A stretch of 64,000 bases of DNA from Brachionus plicatilis (Eukaryota; Rotifera; Eurotatoria; Ploima; Brachionidae): NCBI GenBank assembly GCA_010279815.1, contig QEOQ01000206.1, positions 548,147 through 612,146 on the forward strand, in the 5' to 3' direction. Positions 12,976 through 25,057 of the stretch are shown piece by piece. Numbering within the stretch: position 1 is the first letter of the stretch; each line of letters starts with the position of its first letter. Both the position numbers and the translations under genes were made by a program. The notes below the pieces were generated by a model that was not told where the DNA came from, made no database searches, and saw only the letters and a program-made list of their open reading frames with translations.

Positions 12976-14353
12976 ATAAAAATACATTTTTAATAAGCTG
13001 TAAATATAAAACTGTTTTCTGCGATGAATAAAATAAATATTGGCTAAATAAAGCATCAAAAATTCATCAGTAATCAAATATTAATTAGACATTTAAAAGC
13101 TAATTTATGATTTTATTCAAATTAAAAATTTTCACTTTAGCTCCATATTTTATAAACAGAATATTTATTGATTTTAAAATTAAATCGGTCTGACTAGCAA
13201 AATTTAATGCTTAAAAAAATTAATAAATTTTTATAAAAGGATCTATATAAATTAAAATTGAATTTTTTAAATTTTTATTAGAGTGAAATTTTTTTTCGTT
13301 TTTTTTTTTAATTTGTTTATTTTAAAATTTTAGGCTTAAAATTATCTGTCTCTTCAAATTATTCTCAATTTAAATAAGTATTCATGAAGACTTTTAATAA
13401 TTAAATCCCGAAAAAATCCGAAATCCGAAAAATATCACTCATTAAATTAAAAATCCAAAATATTTTTTTTTTGCTGAAATAACACTAAAAACGCTCGTTC
13501 AACCAAGAGATATGCGTGTTAAATTTTAAGAAATTTCGGAAGGAATTTTCTGTTATTAATCTAGACATAGAAAATATTTTAGTTAAACAAAGATGATCAA
13601 GTTAAATGTCAATTAATAATCATTTTTAATTATATTCTTTTTCTTTTAAATAGCTAGATTAGCTTTAAAAAAGTAATAAATTTATGTAGGATTTTTTTTC
13701 TAATTTAAAAAAAATCGGAAAGTACGTTGTCAAATTCAATTTTCAATAGCATGTAATCTCTTTAAAAAAGGATTTTGATCCTTTTAAAAAAGCAATTTTT
13801 CTTCTATCTGATTTGACCTTTTTTCCTTTTCCTATCCTTTTTTTATCAAAAATTATCAGAAATTATTGTTTAATAATATCTCAAAAAAGTCAACTGAAAA
13901 ATAATTTTTTTTCAAAAACTTGGTAAAGTTTAGCCAAGTGGACTGCGTAGTTTTTAATTAAAAATATTTTTAATTTGTTTTATTAAGCTAAATATTATTT
14001 TCCTCAAATGTCGAAAAAGTCTAATTAGAATTTAAATTTTATGAGAAAGTTCAGAGTAAAATTAAATTTAATCCATGTTTCAGGGTGTTAATTTTATCAG
14101 CCTAATTAATTTTAGGTGCTGATTTTAATAGTTAAAGAGAAGTGTTTTGGAAAAATTTGATTCTATCTTGCCTGGGTATGTGTTCCCCCTGAGGAAAAAT
14201 AAGTTATTAGTTAACAAGTGAGCGAACAAAGAAAATTTCAATAAAAATATGAAATAATTTAATTTAGGAACATAATACAATAATAATTTTCTAGCTAGTA
14301 CTTTTATTATTAAAAAAGAATTCAATTTTTAGATTTTGAAAAGGATTTTAACG
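12976..14353. other. Intergenic, nothing recognised
   Basis: About 1.4 kb of AT-rich sequence between FBXO36 and PDCL. AATAAA-like motifs occur at about 13026-13050, where FBXO36 transcripts could end. The minus-strand frame at 14125-14325 is Leu/Phe-rich noise and has no family signature. Confidence 0.5.
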
Positions 14354-15202
14354 ATGGCAACTTTGGATGATAAATTGTTGGGCGAAAAGCTGCACAACTA
14401 TTGTAGCAGTAGTTCCGAAGATGAAGACGAGCCAGCCAGACCGAAATTTATTCCCGAGAGCGAGTTGAAAGAGCAAGAGAAATTCGCATCAAAAGCAGGA
14501 CAATCTGTCAACACAGGACCCAAAGGCGTTATTCAAGATTGGCAACGCTTTAAACAGCTGCAGCACGAGAAAGGCCAAGAATCAAAGATGGAAAGAGAAA
14601 AAATCATAAAGAGGCTCGCAATGACTTGTAAATCTGACGAAATTGACAAAGAGATCCAGAAGGAAAAAATAAATACTAAAAAAGAAGATGATATGGATGA
14701 ATTGGACGATGGTTTTTTCGAGGAGTATTTAAAAAAAAAATTCGAAGAAATGCAGAGTAAACTCTTGTCTCTGCCAAAGTTTGGCAAGGTAATTGAGCTG
14801 GATGAGGAAAAATTTATTAGTGAGATTGACAACGAGCAAAAAAATGTGACTATCATAATTCACATCTACGACACCAAAATAAATGAGTGTAATATAATGA
14901 ATGAATGTTTGGAGACTATTGCCAAAGATTATACAATAGTCAAGATATGTAAAGTGAGATCATCTGCGATAAATTTGTCTGAAAAATTCCGCAAATACGG
15001 TTGTCCGGCTTTGTTGATATACAAAAATAAGGAGATGATAGGAAACTTCGTGAAAATGAATGATGAATTTGGCGATGAGTTTTGCGCGTCAGATGTAGAA
15101 AATTTTTTGATCGAACAAGGGTTTTTGCCTTCCCAAGAAATGCCTGTGATAATCAGAAACAGCTCATCAACGAATACTAAAGAGTCAGATGATGAAAATT
15201 AG
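14354..15202 (+). CDS. PDCL: Phosducin-like protein (PhLP1)
   Basis: Single-exon gene of 282 codons. PhLP1 is a cytosolic co-chaperone that works with the CCT chaperonin to assemble G-protein beta-gamma dimers. It begins MATLDDKLLGEKL, followed by an acidic serine cluster (SSSSEDEDE). The conserved helix-1 motif is NTGPKGVIQDWQRFKQL, and a charged helical region follows. The C-terminal thioredoxin-like fold spans about residues 130-260, with IIHIYDTKINECNIMNECL, YTIVKICKVRSS and CPALLIYKNKEMIGNFVKM. The tail ends SDDEN, as in the family. The open frame extends six codons further up, but the family N-terminus starts at the ATG at 14354, so that start is chosen. A candidate AATAAA lies at about 15292. 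Confidence 0.94.
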   Translation: MATLDDKLLGEKLHNYCSSSSEDEDEPARPKFIPESELKEQEKFASKAGQSVNTGPKGVIQDWQRFKQLQHEKGQESKMEREKIIKRLAMTCKSDEIDKEIQKEKINTKKEDDMDELDDGFFEEYLKKKFEEMQSKLLSLPKFGKVIELDEEKFISEIDNEQKNVTIIIHIYDTKINECNIMNECLETIAKDYTIVKICKVRSSAINLSEKFRKYGCPALLIYKNKEMIGNFVKMNDEFGDEFCASDVENFLIEQGFLPSQEMPVIIRNSSSTNTKESDDEN

Positions 15203-17089
15203 GGGATTTTTTGTTTTGTTTATGAACTAAATCATAAATATTTTATTTCAAAATTTTGTAATCTTATTTTATCAGATAATGTGTTTTTTTACAATAAAAT
15301 CGTCACTTAAGCATAATTTTGTTTTTTCTTTATATATATTGAATTAATTTTTGACAAAAAAATAGCTTTTTACCGAAATTAATTATAAAAAATAATGCAT
15401 TAAATATATATGATTTTCCATTGCAGTTACTTTTTCCGCGTATTGAAAAATAATACTTTTTCCGTACGCGCGGAAAAAGTATCACGGAAAAAGTATATGT
15501 AATCTGATTTTCAACTATTAATCAAAAATTTATTTATTTAGAATTAACATTCACAGGATAAGAAAAAACAAAATAAAAAATTCATTACTCAAATTTTTCT
15601 AAAAAGTTAATTTGTTTTATCTCAAAACTTTATGCAACCTTTTTCACAATAAAATAAAAAAAGCTTTTTAAATGATTTTCATAATTTGTAAAATTTAGTA
15701 AAAATTAATAAATTACGAAATTACAAAAAACGGGTAACCATGTGTACCAAAAGCTTGTTTGACCGTAAACTGCTTCACTTTCGAAACAACTGGGAATCTA
15801 ACCCTATTTTTTTATACTTTTCTATTTATTTGTTTATCTGTACGGAGCTAAAACTTCTTCAGATTAAAAAATTAAAATTTCAAAATAATAAAAATAAAAT
15901 GCTTTGTGAATTTTCATCCAAATCTTAACTTATTTTTCCTTAATTTAGATAAAAATTTTGAGCTTTTTAAACTTTCATGATGAAACAAAATGAAACAAGA
16001 TATGTTTCACTAAATTAAAAATATAAAAGTTATTTTTTATTAGCCCAGGAAATATTAATGATCAAATAAAATATCAATTTTTTGAGATTTCTTTTTTTTA
16101 TCTCTATGATCTTTTCTAATTGGAATTTTTTTATGCAATTTTGTGAATTTATTTATTTAAATGTTAAAGTTTTGTCATCGCTTCTTAAATAAATTTGAAT
16201 TAAGAATTTTGAATTGTAAAGAAATACAATTTGCATGTTAAGACTGGTTAAAATGATTCTAAATTAAGAATAACAACAAAATTAATTTTCCATTCTAAAC
16301 TAACATACAATTAAATTAAAAATAATCAATTTATTGGTAAATATTTCTATATGTTTTTTTTTAAAAATTGGATTGTTAAATGAAACATTGTTTGTTTGTT
16401 ACAAAATACGTTTTTCTACTAAGAATTAAAAATTTTGTATTGGAATTTTTGTATGAAAATATACAAGTCCAAAATAAAAAAAAGTAAAATTAAAATATTG
16501 AAGAATATTAAAATGGATAAATTGAAATAAGAAAAGACAGGTACTAAATGTTTAAATATCGAACAATTAAGGTAGTAATTGCACTTTTAATATTTTTAAC
16601 TTCATTATTCAATTTTTATCGAAAAAATTCCAAAAATTTCAAGTTCCAATTATAATGGATCAAATGAAAAAAAGATTGCATCGGAATATACTTTTTCATA
16701 AACATTTTTAATTTGTAAAAAATGCATTGAAATTTATTTTCGCATTTAAATATTTTGATCAAATTTTGAAAATGAAATTGGATCAAAAATTTTACTTTGC
16801 CTTTAATTATTATTGAAAATTAAAAAATTTCTTCTAATTTATTTTTCATTTAAAAATTTCTTAAAACTAAATCTTATCAGAGTAAGGTTAATTTTTTATA
16901 ATATAAAAATGCTTGAAAAATAAAAATACTGAAGTTAGGATTACTTTTAATTATCAATTACAAAACTAATAAATAGTGTCTATTATATTTAAAACATACT
17001 CATTTTTTATTTATCGGAAATAAATTAACTTAATTCAAACAATTATACTTGAAAATAAAATCAAAAACTTTTAAAGCTATTTTTAAAAG
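15203..17089. other. Intergenic, apart from a short foldback repeat
   Basis: About 1.9 kb of AT-rich DNA. The only structure seen is the foldback at 15427-15500, described separately. The 62-codon frame at 15740-15928 ends in a Lys/Asn-rich low-complexity run and has no recognisable domain. Confidence 0.5.
15427..15500. repeat. Foldback of ATACTTTTTCCG units
   Basis: The unit ACTTTTTCCG occurs twice forward (about 15428 and 15453) and its complement CGGAAAAAGT twice (about 15472 and 15485). The inner pair is separated by only a few GC-rich bases (TACGCG), forming a hairpin. It could be a minute foldback element or the fused ends of an internally deleted transposon. No coding sequence is attached. 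Confidence 0.7.
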
Positions 17090-17429
17090 GAATGGTGCAC
17101 GGATGGGAAAAATGGCTGGTTCGAAGGATGCCTTCTGGGTAAACCAGGTACGAGTAATGCGCTAGAATCTAAACATTGGAGCATTAAGGAACTCAAAAAT
17201 AGCAAATTAAGAACAGTGTTTGAAAGAAATGTTACAAATTGTGGAAAAAATTGTAAAAAAGATACTCACCAGTATTGTTTATCAATGACTTAGATAAACT
17301 AACTTTTGAAACTGTAAACTCGAACTATGAATAGTTCCAGTCGAAACCAATCAGTTAGAACGACCAGTGAGTCGGTAGCAAAAGGAAAACGCGGTAGACC
17401 TGCTGGATCAAAAAATAAAAGAAAATAAA
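17090..17429 (+). pseudogene. MULE-type transposase, C-terminal remnant with AT-hook tail
   Basis: One frame reads from 17090 to a stop at about 17291 and contains GWFEGCLLGKPGTSNALES followed by a lysine-rich helix. That block (WFEG, a short gap, then P-S/T-N-ALES) is the conserved segment following the catalytic core of Mutator-like transposases. A second open piece at about 17327-17429 ends in an AT-hook (KGKRGRPAGSKNKRK) and a stop, a common C-terminal tail of animal MULE and FLYWCH-type transposases. The stop between the two pieces and the absence of a DDE core mark it as a decayed fragment. Family assignment is from memory of the motif, not a search. Confidence 0.6.
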
Positions 17430-18048
17430 TTGATAATTATTTTTGTTTTAAAATATATTTTTTGTTTGTTTTGTTTTAAATTTGCAACAATTGTCACATA
17501 TTTATTTTGTTTTAATTAAATAAAATTATTCCTAACATCAGTATTTTTGATTTTTTATGCATGAAAATGACATTAGTGATAATTAAATGCTTTTATTTTT
17601 CAAAATTTTAAGTGTCTGCTAGTTGCCTTTTTAGTTGAAAACCATATAAATAATTTTGTCTTTGATTGTGAAAATTTTCCTCCATCATCAACATCATCTT
17701 GTTAGGAATCGAAAAATTTAACAAAATCTTCATTACATATGTTAGCCAATTTGCACTTCAAATTTAAGGTAGCTCAAACTAAAAAAAAATATAAAATTAA
17801 AAAAAAATAAAGAATGTTTTAATTGAATAAATTGAATACAATATTGTTTTTTAATGTAAATATTTTTCAAAAGTCTAAGATCCTTTCTCGAGTTTTATGG
17901 ACTAAAATTTAACAAAAATTTTTAAAAATTCGGCAATGTTAGATATTCAAATTTTGGTTGCTCATGGAAACAGATAATTAATTTTGATTCCATTAATATT
18001 TTTTACATAAAATACTGAGAACAAAATGAAATTAGCAATTAAATAATA
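17430..18048. other. Intergenic, nothing recognised
   Basis: AT-rich stretch between the MULE remnant and the LRR gene start. No coding frame or repeat was identified. The LRR gene promoter must lie here. Confidence 0.5.
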
Positions 18049-20940
18049 ATGAGTGGTAAAAAAGCCAAGCCGAAGCGGGCCGACGATGCACCGCTTTTAA
18101 CTGAAATAATCTTAAAAAAACTTCTCAAGTATTATGACAATTATTCCACTGCGATGGGCGTCAAGACATGTCCTGACGTAATTAAAGCAATTAGGTCTTG
18201 TTTGGAAAATGGAAAAGAATTAAAGAAAATTATTGTCCGTCCTATCGATAAAGATTTTAAAGCGGAAGAAAAATTTAAAAAAGCATTATCTGAAGCTAAA
18301 GAACAAAATGACATGAATAAAATTGCTGAGCTAAAGGCCAATTATAGCAACATGCCCCCACCAGTAATCAAATAAATTCAAAAAAAAATTTTCTTATTTT
18401 TTTTGAAGATTGCTCTAGAACCATTAATGAAAGCTTTAAATGATGTCCAATTATCAACATGTAAAGAATTGTACATTATTGACTTACCGTTAAATTATGT
18501 TGACGCCATTCAGCTTGTAATTTCAATTTTTTTTATCAATTCCTTAAAATAAGATAAAAAGAACAATTTTTTTTAGACAAATTTTTTAAAATTGGGCAAT
18601 AATTCTGTTAGCAAAATAGTGATTTCTGATTGTTTACTTGATTTAGATTGTGTCAAAAAAATATCTACGTTAGTAGCTTTTTGATTTTTTAACTAAAAAT
18701 AAATTATTTTCATATTAAGATCCCTTAATTCGAGGATAATGCTTAGTTCACTGTGCCTTGACTACAACGAGTAAAATAAATTAAACAATAATTAAAAAAT
18801 TAAAAAAAAATAATCAACAGGTTTGGCGACAAAGGATGTCATGAAGTGTGCAAGGGACTTATTGGCAATAGGCACTTGGTGATGCTAAGCTTAAATTATT
18901 GTAATTTAACTTACAAATCTGGCGAATATTTAGGAGATATATTAGCCACAACTGCTGTCAAGTTGAACTTAATTTTTTGTTGATTTTTAAGATTTTTTAT
19001 AATTTAAATTACTTTAGAGATATTTATTTGGATGGAAATAATCTGAGATGTCACGGTGCTATTAGTTTGATTAGTAAAATAGTCGAAGAGTGCGAAAATG
19101 AAGTTATTCGGAAGGAGCTCGAGGAAAAAGCTCGCCTTGAAGAAGAAGAAAGAAGACTTGAAGAAGGTATGAGTTTCTTTTATAAAAAAAATAATCAGAA
19201 TTTTTTTAAGAGGCTGCTAAACCTTCTTGGGAACGAACTCCTGTCGAAGAAAATCCAACTGATCCTGAAAATGAAGGAAAAAAGCCTAAAAAAAAGAAAA
19301 AAAAGAAAAGTTAGTAAATTTCTATTTGTATAATTTCAAAAAAATTCTTTCAAAGCTATCAAAATTCACTTTATTTTAGATGAAGATCATATTTCATCTT
19401 ATTGTTTTATAAAATTTAGAATCGATCTGATTTTATTAGAAAAATGCAAAATTTAATTGTAAGGTTCCGGCTATGCAAAACGTCCACACTATCTTAAGAT
19501 TCGATTTTCGACCTCAAATTCGTAATCTGCATATGTAAAAACCACAGAATGCCAATTTTAGGTGGGGTTGAAAAAAAAATTTTTCCGCTACAGGGGCTAT
19601 AAGAGTTTTTTAATTGTCAAAAGTATGCTTCGGTCCGATGAGAATATCTTTTGCAAACATATACAAAAAATATATAAATCACAAACAATCTTTTTGAGGA
19701 AAAAATTACCCACTATAAAAAATTTTTTCTTCCAAAAAAAATTTAGTCTCGAGATTTTTTCAAAAAAAGCCGAAATTTTACCCATTTTTTTGTTTTTTTT
19801 TGTATCTAGCTCCAGGGGACCCCATTGAACCCAATGAGATATATGAATTTTGAAACAAGAGAAAATTCTGAACAAATTGTAGATTTTACTTTTTCAAAAT
19901 TTTGATTTTTAAGCAAAATAAATTATTGAAAAAGAGGGTATTTTTTCAATTTTTTTTTGAAATCGTTAATTTTTTTGAAAATTTATTTTTATTAAACATT
20001 ATTTTTTTGTAATTATTCATAAAATTTTATTTTCATGTTTAAAAATAGTAAAGAAATTTTATAAAAAATCTAAATAAAAATGTAAGTTAAAAAATAAGAA
20101 TTAATCATTATTTTTTAATTTTAATCTCTAATAAAATCTTTTAGAAAACTTAAAACGCTAAAAGACTTTAGGTAAAAATTTGCAAATTTTTTTTCTTTAA
20201 ATAACCTACTAAAAATCAATTTTGAGGTCGAAAATGGAATTTAAAGATAGTGTGGACGTTTTGCATTGACGGAACCTTAAATTGAAAATAATTTAACAAT
20301 AATTGATCAACGTAATAAAAAATTCTAAAAATTTAAAAGATAAAAAAAAACTTTTCATTATATAAAAGATTGTAAAATTATAAAAGATTATTTTTAGAGA
20401 AGAAAAAAAGCTCTGAACCACCGAAAGTTGGACCATTTGTTTGCAAGTTGCATTTGGCTGATAATGGAATTGACATTTATGAAGATGGCGCTGATGTTCA
20501 AAAATCTCTTAAGATAATTCGAAATTTTGTCGAAATGATAACCAAGTAAACATTAAATTAAATTTTAGAATTCAAATTTTTAGATATTTTTCATACTGAA
20601 GATTAATTAAGCTGTCTGCAGACATACAAGAGATAGATTTGCACAATAACACAATCGGAAACATGAGTGCCAAAATGATTTTGAACGCGCTTGAATATCG
20701 GAAAATAAGTATAACTTATACTTATTTGATCTGATATTTTATAATTAGATTTTAAATAAAAACAATATCGTAATTTGTTCGATTTATTTAATATCTTTTT
20801 TAAATAAAGACAAAATTGGAAATTTGGCAGTTCGAGTAAGCGAAAAAATTGACAAAGAATTATTCAATTCAATAATCAAAGCAAGCAAAAAGATTAAAAA
20901 GAAGAAAGGAAAAAAGAAAAAAGTAATTGGCAAAATTTAA
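18049..20940 (+). CDS. Leucine-rich-repeat protein with lysine-rich segments
   Basis: Ten exons read in one phase: 18049-18363, 18409-18516, 18577-18668, 18720-18770, 18821-18961, 19018-19166, 19211-19309, 20398-20545, 20602-20708 and 20810-20940, giving 446 aa. Exon 1 encodes a basic N-terminus (MSGKKAKPKR) and a helical region. Exons 2-6 hold ribonuclease-inhibitor-type leucine-rich repeats, for example MLSSLCLDYNEFGDKGCHEV, HLVMLSLNYCNLT and VKDIYLDGNNLRCHGA. A Glu/Arg-rich helix and a run of about a dozen lysines follow. One or two more repeats lie in exons 8-9 (CKLHLADNGIDIYEDG, IQEIDLHNNTIGNMSA), and the tail is again lysine-rich. The closest impression is of cilia-associated LRR proteins such as LRRC71, which have a similar charged insert between repeats, but I do not recognise a definite orthologue. 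LRRs are protein-binding scaffolds; no enzyme motif is visible. Intron 7 (1088 bp) carries a transposon. Confidence 0.8.
19460..20279. mobile_element. 820-bp TIR DNA transposon inside an LRR-gene intron
   Basis: The left end TAAGGTTCCGGCTATGCAAA and the complement of the right end, TAAGGTTCCGTCAATGCAAA, match over about 60 bp, including ACGTCCACACTATCTT and TTTTCGACCTCAAA. AATTG flanks both ends directly (19455-19459 and 20280-20284), which would be a 5-bp target duplication; alternatively the ends are AGG...CCT at a TA target. The interior is A/T-run sequence with no credible transposase, so the element is non-autonomous. It lies between two coding exons whose phase fits across it, so it should be removed by splicing. 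A diverged relative of its left end lies at 61201. Confidence 0.85.
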
Positions 20941-22027
20941 TTTAAAATAATTTTTTTAAATTATATCTCAAAGAAGAAATCATGATGAATGTTTTAAAGT
21001 TGTAACTGAGTGGAAATGGCTTTTGAATATTTCTTATTTATCAATTTAATAAAATTAGCTTAATTAAATACATATTTTCTTGTATTTTTATAAAAACTAT
21101 TCGGTACTTAAAGTTTAGTATCTAATCAAATAATCAAATAATAATATAAAGTAATTGTAATATATACTTCAAGTTAGTTTAAAATCTGCAATTTCTTATT
21201 ATTTTGAAAATTATAATTGTTGGATATTTGAGTCTTACCGTTTTTAGATCCTCAATTCATCATAATACCGAATAAAAATTATTTTCTCTGATTTTTCTAA
21301 AATAAGCTGAAATTATTTTAATCAACAATCGTCCAAAATAACAATCGACATGCTGATAACAAGATAAAAAAAAATCCAAAATTAAATAGGATTCAAAATT
21401 TATAAAATTTTTTTAACAGAATTCTTCGAGGAAATAAATATTTTTTTAAACCGAATTTATCAGATGATTAAGTTTTCTAAATTGCAAACTCTTGCATCAG
21501 ACATAAATTTTTATATTTTTGAAATTTAAACTCAGATAATAAACATTAAAAATTTTTATTTAAAAAAAAAATTTTAGTTCCATTTCTAACGAATTTCAAT
21601 ACGCCGTTATATACGCTTTTATATTTAAAATCTTTGCCCTTCTTTTTTATCATTTAAAAAAAATCATTCAATTGATTCAATTAAAAAATTGATTTTTGAT
21701 ATTAAAATGAGAAATTGTTAATTTTATATTTTTTTAAAAAGATCTCGAATGTAAATTTTCGAAATCTAATAAGTTTTCAAATATTTGACTCATATTTTTT
21801 TATTAAAGGACTCACAAAGCATTATGAGTTGGAATTAATTTAATTATTAAAATAAAACTTTATTAATTTAATTTCTTTATTTGATAACAAAATTCGTGTT
21901 AAAGTCAAGTTTAAAAATTTAATTCTTTCTCAATTAAAAAACAGGTTGATTCATTAAATTTTTAAGTAAATTTGTTGACATGAATTCGAGTAATTAAAAA
22001 ACATTAAATTTATTAATTTTATCTTAT
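20941..22027. other. Convergent intergenic region, nothing recognised
   Basis: About 1.1 kb between the 3' ends of the LRR gene (+) and the acyl-CoA dehydrogenase gene (-). It is AT-rich with AATAAA-like motifs on both strands, as expected for two 3' UTRs. No coding frame or repeat structure was seen. Confidence 0.5.
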
Positions 22028-24326
22028 TTAAAATCCCAATGGATGAGCTGGAACAGTGTGACCATTTTGGCTTAAATCTTTGGCGATTTTCGACATCATC
22101 TTTGTGCTTTCCACAAATTTTCCATCCAAAGCATCTCTTAAATTTTGTTCTAATCTCTTTGATGCCTCGTAGCAGAACAAATTAGCCAAAGCCGCTTCGT
22201 GGTCACCACTAGGCGAATTGGTGTTTATTGATCTTGCTGCTCTGGAAAGAACCACAAACATTCCGAATATGTCAATTGTAGACTGAGCAATTCTATTGAC
22301 CACAAATTGCTCCTCTAAAATCAAAAAAATCTAAAAACCAAATTTAGCAAAAAAATTAACTCTTACCAGTTACTCTTTTTCCGTATTTTACCAAAACACT
22401 CTCGACTGTTTGCCCAAAGTCAACAACAGCTTTGGACGCCAGACCAGCCGAGTTTGACAATTGAGTAGGCACATGCTCAGTCAAAGAGGGTATATTTTGC
22501 ATTCCAATTTGTCTGCCAATTCTTTTTTTGCCCTCAGTTAATATTGTTCCCAAGTCAAAGCTTTGAACTTTTTTCTGAAGTTCTTTTAAATGCTTTCCAG
22601 CATACTTAACCAAATTTTTTAATTATTGATAAACAAAAAAACTTAAATTATTACATTCATTCCTTGCAAAGCAATGAACAGTCTTAAGATATCGTTTGTT
22701 CCCTCGAATATGCGGAAAATTCTAATATCTCTCAAAACTCTTTCCAATCCAGCATCCTAAACCAAAAAGGGAAAAATTTTTTTTTTCCATTTTTTAAATT
22801 ATATTTCTTACTCTCATGAATCCCATTCCTCCAAGAACCTGGACAGCTTCATCAGTTACTGCCCAGGCGCTTTCGGATGCAAACACTTTGCTAATAGCAG
22901 CTTCAATTTGGAATTCAAGAGACCCTTTGTCCATATTGGCGGATACCATGTAAGCCATCGATTCGGTGGCATATTGCAGCATGGCCATGCGAGCCAGCTT
23001 CTCTTGGATAGTTCCATAGTGGATAATTTGCTTGCCGAATTGATTACGATTGGTGGCGTGCTCAACGGCTTTGGCAATCGAAAATTTCATAGTGCCAGAC
23101 AATGCCGCAGCCATGCCAAAACGGCCTGCATTCAAAATATTCATAGCCACTTTAAATCCATTACCGATACCACCTAGTACATTCTCAGCCGGAATTTTTA
23201 CATCTTCGAAATAAACTTCAGCTGTATTCGAACACTTGATTCCCATCTTTTTCTCAGGAGGACCATTTTTGACACCACCAAATTTTCTCTCCACAATGAA
23301 AGCAGTCACTTTGTCCTTGACCTCTCCAGTTTTTTCATCTTTGACAGGAGTCTTGGCAAAAACAGTAAATACTTCGGCAAATCCACCTTAAAAAAATTGC
23401 TTAATTAATAAAAAATTTTCCATTTGAATTTTAATGTACCATTGCTAATCCAAATTTTGCTGCCATTTAGAGTCCAGTGTTTTCCATCTGCCGAAGGAAC
23501 TGCTCTGGTTTTGATAGACTTAATGAAAATTAAATTAGTAAAAATAATGATAAAACAATTTTTGTATTTTTTTATTTACAGCAGCATCAGATCCACTTGC
23601 TGGTTCAGTCAAAGCAAAAGCAGCCACATTTTCTCCAGTTGCCAATTTTGGTAGATATTTCGCCTTTTGCTCAGGATTACCAAATAACAAGATTCCTTTA
23701 AAACCAATCGACTACAAAAATTAGTTTCTATTGATTAGCACAACTTAAATTTGGTGTAAATTTTACCTGATGAGCGCCAAGAACAATTCCAATCCCCAAA
23801 TCATGAGAACCAACAATTTCTACAAGTCGAGCATATTGGGTGTTGTTCAAGCCTAAGCCATTGTGCTCGACTGGAGTTTGGAGACCGAAAGCACCAAGAT
23901 CCTTAAGGCCTTGCATGATATCATCTGGCACTGTCTCTAGTTTGTCATTTTTCAATGAGTCATTTTTTTCTTCGAAAAATTTGGCAGTCGGATCAACCAA
24001 AGACTGAAGAATGTCTCTTTGCTCTTCATTTAAGCTTGATGGATATGGAAAGATTTCGTCCAATCTCATTTGACCGCGAAATAAATTCATGGCAAATGAT
24101 GGAGATTCGGCCGGCTTTTCTGAAGGCTTTTTTTCACTTGAGACTTTAGCTTGAGCTTGAGCTGATTTAGGGGTACCAGTAGAAGCATATCGAACAAGAG
24201 CACTGTCAAAATTAAAAATTAAATCAAATTTTCATAAAATTGTTAGTCTTACAGGTTAGACGCAATATTTAGCACTTGACCTGGCTTTTGGGATGCAATT
24301 AGACAATTTGTTAAAATTTTGCTCAT
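22028..24326 (-). CDS. ACADVL: Very-long-chain acyl-CoA dehydrogenase, mitochondrial
   Basis: Eight exons on the minus strand (high to low): 24326-24253, 24202-23767, 23711-23580, 23518-23440, 23386-22812, 22756-22655, 22604-22367 and 22314-22028, encoding 640 aa. VLCAD is a flavoprotein of the mitochondrial inner membrane that catalyses the first dehydrogenation of long-chain acyl-CoAs in beta-oxidation. The N-terminus ([16 protein letters not shown]...VRYAS) is basic and fits a mitochondrial targeting peptide. Family blocks are [41 protein letters not shown] (FAD/substrate site), [56 protein letters not shown] and RIFEGTND, which carries the catalytic glutamate. The extra C-terminal membrane-binding half that distinguishes VLCAD/ACAD9 from short-chain relatives is present and ends HPLGF, the VLCAD-like terminus. 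ACAD9 is the alternative, but the sequence favours ACADVL. Confidence 0.94.
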
Positions 24327-25057
24327 TTTTTTCCAAGTTTGGGATAAGTTTTTGCTGTTTCTAAAATAAAGTTTTTATTTTAATTGAGTATTATATATTT
24401 TTTTTTAATTCAGATCAAAGTACAATTTTGGTGGGTGTAATAACTTATATAACTTAATATGCAAAACGTTTAGATATCAAATTGACATAAAATAAAATAT
24501 TTTTTTTCTTTCAAATCATACATATATAAAACCCTTTTGAAATAAATTAATTAAAAATAATTTTATGAATAATTATAAGTTTTGCCTTATTTCATAATTA
24601 TTTTTACATATGAGCATAATAAAAATTAGTGATGTTGGTTTTTCTTGGTTTTGTGGTTATTTAGCTGATTTTGGTTACCCAAAAATTGGGGTTAATAGAT
24701 TTAATTTTTAGTTATTCAATTTGATTTAAGACTAACATATCTGGTCATTTTTCTTTTAGACATTTTTAGTCTAAAATTTGTTTATTTTTTAACCAAAATT
24801 AGGAGATAGTCAAAATTGTCATAAAAAAAAAACAAAATTGTCATGTGTTAATTAGTCATATATGACAAAATAAACAAAGGAAAAAGAAAAAACAAATGAT
24901 TGGTTAATTGTTAGAATTTTTCATTTAAAAAAAAAAATTTAGAAAAAGAATTAAAGTCCAGAACAATACAGTTTATTTGTTTATTCTAAATCAATACAAA
25001 GTTTAGAAAATTTTGGGGTATAATTTTCAACAAAAAAAATGAGTAAACAAAAACAAA
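24327..25057. other. Intergenic, nothing recognised
   Basis: Region upstream of the acyl-CoA dehydrogenase gene and next to a transposon-derived fragment. It is AT-rich, and no coding frame, RNA or clear inverted repeat was seen. Confidence 0.5.

Noticed and set aside
19562..19875. Overlapping open frames on both strands inside the intronic transposon
   Set aside because: They run through A/T homopolymers and repeats and resemble no transposase.
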